Assembly (NCBI GenBank): GCA_009760855.2
Contig: WPIO01000018.1
Span: 2,295,001-2,359,000 of the forward strand
Direction: 5' to 3'
Source of the DNA: Cristatella mucedo
Lineage: Eukaryota > Bryozoa > Phylactolaemata > Cristatellidae
Length of the DNA stretch: 64,000 nt
In this document: piece after piece, positions 59,655-64,000 of the stretch
Numbering within the stretch: the stretch's first letter is position 1
How the letters are laid out: each line of letters begins with the position of its first letter
Translations under genes and position numbers: made by a program
Notes under the pieces: generated by a model
What the model was told of the DNA's origin: nothing
What the model saw: only the letters and a program-made list of their open reading frames with translations
Database searches by the model: none

Positions 59655-59827
59655 CTACAATAGCAAATAGACAGATACGTAGGAACGTCGCCTTTGTTTG
59701 CCACTCACCGGCGAGTGCGGCCAGTACGGCATTTTCAACTCAAGGTCGGTTGTTTCCTTGTCCATGTGAGCATCAAAACATTCACTTTGGCCTACTGTAA
59801 ATTGCGACTTCCACGCACCGGCGACAC
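59655..59827 (-). CDS. Gene D exon 7, intact copy
   Basis: Identical to 11943-12115, including acceptor ctttccag|GTGTCG, the AGAWKS element and the KxxxTVxxxE motif. Confidence 0.8.
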
Positions 59828-60889
59828 CTGGAAAGTTCAAGGTTACGTGCACTTAATGCACAATTTTGCTAGATGAAGTCGAAGCATGCCACAGCAGAAG
59901 GATATCCAGTGACTTTTTGTCAATTTTTAAAGATTCATGCATAGCTGTAGGTAGAAGGGAGTTTCGGCTACTCTGATAATTTGACGTAGCATTATGACGT
60001 GAAGAAGATAAAAATGCTTCAAATTTAATTATTTAATTTTTTTAATATACCTCTTTATTTAAAGGATAGTGCTTTTTGTTGTGTTTGAAGATGAAACCTG
60101 AAGGGCCATTTTCAACTGGAAAAATTTGTTATCCTTGCTATTTTAACGGCAAGTGATCATGTTTTTAAACTTATGGTTTGCGACGAGATATTCGCTATCC
60201 TGTAGATTTTCAGGCCATAGCATAAATCGTTATTTTGAACTCGCGGTCACAAAAAAATATTAGCAAACGAATTACTTTGAAATCATCATTACGATAGGTT
60301 TTCAGCTCTCTCATAACCTTTCCTGCGGTATTGGCAATTCAAGAATCAGCCGTATCCTAATTTCAAAAATACGCTGGATTCAGTTGGTGACTAGCTGGAA
60401 AATGGGCAAAAGCAATTTATATAGACGCATTTTGATGATTGACCGTGGACTTTTCCAAACTCAACGGCATTGTTTTTAGTGGCCCCCAACGGCTATGAGG
60501 TATTCTGAAAACTAAAGTATCTAATTTACAAAACACGGATTCAATTGCCATTCTGACTGGTTGTAGCAGGCTTAAAGGTTTACAACCGATTTGGCTTACT
60601 TTATGGTTAAGAATAAATGCAACTTCGCAATTTACCATGTAGAGATCGGATTTTAGAAAAAAATTAACCCTGACTTGGCTATAAGAATCCATTCTGGGAT
60701 TTTACCATTTCGTAAAAATGCAGTTACATTTCACGCGCTCGAGAAATTGTGTCAAAAATCACCTGCCAGCACAAATATTGGCAACTCATCAAGTAACCGC
60801 CAATGACATAACTTTAGCGAGTCGTGATCAATCCTTGGAGGCAAGAAATATTGAAATTTTTTATGAGTGCAGAACCTGATATTGGCTTA

Positions 60890-61095
60890 TAATAAGAATA
60901 ATAATAATGCACTTGATAAAGCGTCCTCAGAGAACTTACTCTCTTTCTAGGCGCTTTATATTTGCTGCAAAGGGGAATGCAGTTAAATCGTCAGTAAAAT
61001 CATGCTTGAAAAACAAACAAAATGAATGATATGGTTAGGGGTGACATGCACAGGGTCAGCATGCAAATGTGGTTAGTGGCAGAAGGCACAGTTAG
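60890..61095 (-). mobile_element. LINE-1 3' end fragment (duplicate of 13172-13395)
   Basis: Same truncation point (agaaggcacagttaggttgg), hence the same insertion. Confidence 0.85.
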
Positions 61096-61784
61096 GTTGG
61101 TGTTACTCGAAATGGCACCTCGGGAGGCATCCTGTAACTTTGTTTTTTACTTGGGCCACAGAAAATTGTTGCTGTATTAATCAGCTTGACAAACTTGGTA
61201 TAGAGTTTAGTTAGCACTAAAAAGCCAACTGAATTGATCGGTAAAATTGCGCATTTATGCTCACACCTCGGTTCCTGATATTTTGGCGAGTCGCCTGCAC
61301 AATCTTATGTAGCCTAATAGCATTGCTTTTTCGAAAATGTCCGTGGGCCCAACTTCAATGATACACAACTGCATTCCTTCACACGATTATTTGACAGAGA
61401 ATATAACAAATAGTAGCACCAATTGTAAAAGCTGACAAGGTAACTGATTACAACGGTTCGGCCAAGAGCATCAAAATATGACTTGTCTATACAAGCTCTA
61501 TTTGGAGAGAATACGAGACAATTAAGCTGCTGGTGCAATATAAAAGTTTAATTGAATACGCCTGCGAGTGTGTATGAAGAAAATGAGAAGGTGCACAGTT
61601 GGAGCGCAGCTTCTATTGGGTTTCTTCAGTTGAGGCCACTTTTCGCTTCGAGATCAAAAAAAGGAATCAATAGCGAAGCATCGTCATCGTCCATATGAAG
61701 GTGTGTGCATAACCGATGGTACGCGGCATTTTACCTGGATAAATATTTGTATTCAAGCTAATCACATTTCAGATGGCTTTAGTG

Positions 61785-62935
61785 ACAACAATATAATAAT
61801 AATAATGCACTCGATAAATTGCCCAGGGAGAACTCAATCTCTTCCTAGGCACTTTAAATTTGCTACAAAGGGAAGCACGATTGAATCGTTAATAATATCA
61901 TGCTTGATAAACAACATGAAAAACTTAATGAGGGGTGATATGAACAGGGTAAGCATGCAAATGTAGTTAGTGGCAGCATGCACAGTGTAAGCACAGATAA
62001 GCACATGAAAGACGAATCACAGGGACTCAATAGATGCGGTCCGAGGTAGGCCTTTTTAAAATTCTTTTTTAATCTGGTCAATTCAGGGAATGTTCTGATG
62101 CAAGTCAGAAGGGAGTTCCAGGCTTTGGGAGCAAACGAACTAAATGCACTTTCTCCAAAGGATTTGAGGTTTGTACAAGGCAGTGGTAAACTGTTAGATT
62201 CCTAAAAGCTGGCAGTACGATGCTTGACTTGGTGGCAGAGTACACCTGAGAGATAGGCTGGAGCCAAGAATAAAGTGACCTAAAAGTGAGCGACAAGACC
62301 TTGACATTGATCCGTTGATTGACTGGTAGCCAGTGCGGGTCGGTGAGACGTGATGTGGTGTAGCAACTGCTATATTCACGACAGATAAGCCTAGCCACAG
62401 AATTTTGCACCAGCTGTGATTTCCTAGTTGCCCATGCCGGTAGGCCTGCAACCAGAGAGTTACAGAAGTGAAGTCGGGATGTTACAAATGCATGGAGCGA
62501 CTTAGACGTTGTATCCTTACCTAAGCAAGCCCGGATTTTAGCAATTTTGTATAGCTAAAAGTAGGCAGACTTGACTGTGGAGCTGACGTGGTCGTCTAAC
62601 GACAGGTTACTTTGGAACATGACCCCTTGATTTCAAAATGATTCACCTGGAGATATGCTGGCTGAGCCAAATTTGAGCGTCAGCCTTTCCATTTTCTGAA
62701 TCACACTCTATTTGCCCATAACTAGTGAGTTAGTTCCAGCATCGTTTAGTTTCAGAAAATTTGCTGCCATCCATGTGTGGATGTCAGTAATACATGCAGC
62801 AAGTGATTTGAGAGTGTTCGAGGTGCTCGAAGGCTGGGAGGGATCAAAGCAAAGGTGCAACGGAATGTCATCCTCATTAAAGTGAAAGCCTAGATTGGGC
62901 TTGGCAATAATGCGCTAGCACTTTCTGAGAAATTT
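61785..62935 (-). mobile_element. LINE-1, 5'-truncated (duplicate of 14090-15235)
   Basis: Same insertion as 14090-15235. It lies in the presumed intron 6 of gene D. Frames such as LTDPHWLPVNQRINVKVLS mark the C-terminal domain. Confidence 0.88.
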
Positions 62936-63107
62936 TAAAGGGGATTCTAAGTTGTTTCAAGGCGAATGCGAAATATAATCATGGCCTTTAAATTTTTATT
63001 ACAAAAAAGAGCTGAGGGTTTCCATTCCACATTAGACAATATACATTCAGGATTAAACCCTACAATTCGAAGCGGCATGGCACTCATTTATCACAAAAAC
63101 AAACTAC

Positions 63108-63244
63108 CTTTTAATGAAGGATGAGCTCGGATTTCTTGCTTTTGCAGCTTCAAACGTACAGGAAGCTGCAATAATGTCAATTTTCGCTTCACTTAATTCT
63201 TTGCCCAGGAATTTGGCAATTGTGGACACAGAGCCTCGGAGATC
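63108..63244 (-). pseudogene. Gene D exon 6, 2-bp deletion
   Basis: Same acceptor as gene B (tttcaaag|GATCTC). The end reads TTCATTAAAAG|gtagtt, so Arg-Lys of the FIRK motif is lost from frame. Confidence 0.75.
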
Positions 63245-64000
63245 CTTTGAAATAAAAGCAAGTTTCCATAAAAAGAGTGTACAATAGACTCACAACCGTG
63301 TATGCTTACCTGAACAACATCGCAAGCTAAGACAGACACACAATTTTCTAAATAAGATTTAATTCTTGCTGATCGGGATACAGTGGTTTGCCGTACCAAC
63401 TGCTACTAAAGCACTTCAGGAAAGCTAAGTTCAGAGACTCACACTGTGATAAACTTTGTTAGTGGCTTCTTTGCTTTGGTTTCAGTGGTTCCTTAAAAGT
63501 ACCTCACTAACCAAATACGTTTAATGCGACATGAAACTGCTCAGTTGCCGAAGCATTCAGGTTCAATCATACTACCTACAGTAATACTCCACTCGGAAGT
63601 CAAAAATAAAAGCTGCTGTTATAATCTCCAGTGGGTCCGAAAAACGTAACATGGTAGTAGTGTTTATAATTGCTTTGCTGCTACTTTGTAATATACAGAC
63701 AGTAAGCAAGTGTGGAGCTTGGATCCGAGAGCTAAGTAGATGTAATCAATGTCAACTGAAGGTATTCGTATTGACAGCCACTCCTGTGCCTATCAACTAG
63801 CGATAACATAGTGTTTCGAATGGAATGCTGCAAGAACAGGGCTGTTGAATAGCTGGGAGCAGCACACAAAATGCCATATCTCGAAAACTGATTTTTCTTG
63901 GCCAGCGATAGCTGCTAGCGACTTTTTTAAATCATATTCTGGCAGATAGTATTTCTCTAGGACTTGCTTGTACGGAAAATGATGCGAACGGACGACGTGT

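Larger units (their letters stand above)
59655..63244 (-). pseudogene. Gene D: duplicate of gene B, exons 6-7 visible, exon 6 frameshifted
   Basis: Exon 7 (59827-59655) is identical to gene B exon 7 as far as I can read. Exon 6 (63244-63108) is identical except for a missing CT (plus strand) that turns ATTAGAAAAG|gta into ATTAAAAG|gta. The donor survives, but the exon is 137 nt instead of 139. Splicing to exon 7 would therefore shift the frame and destroy the RKG and GxW PAPS-binding end and the dimer motif. The intron just behind the donor has also lost about 120 bp. Exons 1-5 lie right of the window. It could be an unexpressed pseudogene or could use another donor; from the sequence a broken copy is likelier. 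Confidence 0.68.
45705..64000. repeat. Segmental duplication, copy 2
   Basis: Second copy of 1-16415. Relative to copy 1 it keeps 4404 bp (48643-53046) that copy 1 has lost. It lacks about 2.1 kb (copy 1 9011-11112), about 330 bp (copy 1 4141-4474) and about 120 bp (copy 1 15395-15515). It has gained a LINE tail of about 60 bp at 57858-57922. Copy 2 carries the 5' part of gene C and the 3' part of gene D. Confidence 0.95.

Noticed and set aside
1-64000. CRISPR array, prophage or bacterial operon
   Set aside because: No regularly spaced repeats and no compact gene strings; the genes are spliced and the repeats are animal-type LINE/SINE.

Overview
The window is animal nuclear DNA. It has spliced genes with GT-AG introns, many degenerate LINE-type retrotransposons with (ATT)n tails, tRNA-derived SINEs and a hAT-type MITE. 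I see no prokaryotic operon, rRNA, functional tRNA or CRISPR array. Phylum cannot be fixed from the sequence; the CR1/L2-like LINEs and the tandem sulfotransferases suit an invertebrate metazoan.

The genes are a head-to-tail array of cytosolic sulfotransferases (SULT1-like, PAPS-dependent), all on the minus strand. Gene A (left edge) shows exons 1-2 only (6154-5974, 1676-1552). Gene B is complete in seven coding exons (20110 to 11943; 320 aa predicted). Gene C is complete in seven coding exons (55902 to 39814; 292 aa predicted). Gene D (right edge) shows exons 6-7 only (63244-63108, 59827-59655), and exon 6 carries a 2-bp deletion that shifts the frame. B and C have the same junction phases (1,0,0,1,0,1). 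Both keep the catalytic His, the PAPS-binding Arg/Ser, the RKG motif and the KxxxTVxxxE dimer motif, but their P-loops are non-canonical. The exons were assembled by hand from splice signals and reading-frame continuity.

At larger scale the window holds two copies of one segment: 1-16415 and about 45705-64000. The first copy carries A and the 3' part of B; the second carries the 5' part of C and the 3' part of D. A/C and B/D are therefore duplicate pairs, with a repeat period of about 46-48 kb. The copies differ by indels whose direction can mostly be read from interrupted LINEs: a 4.4-kb deletion in copy 1, and 2.1-kb and 0.33-kb deletions plus a tiny LINE-tail insertion in copy 2. Identity is mosaic, near-perfect around exons 6 and 7 and lower between, which suggests gene conversion.

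Between B and C (20.1-39.6 kb) I find no host gene. This part holds LINE fragments in both orientations, two SINE families, one hAT MITE, short tandem repeats, a 1.83-kb tandem duplication and long unrecognised stretches. The commonest LINE (here LINE-1; names are local labels) ends in a conserved 3' hairpin followed by (ATT)n. One SINE family (SINE-2) carries the same hairpin on a tRNA-like head, which suggests LINE-1 mobilises it.
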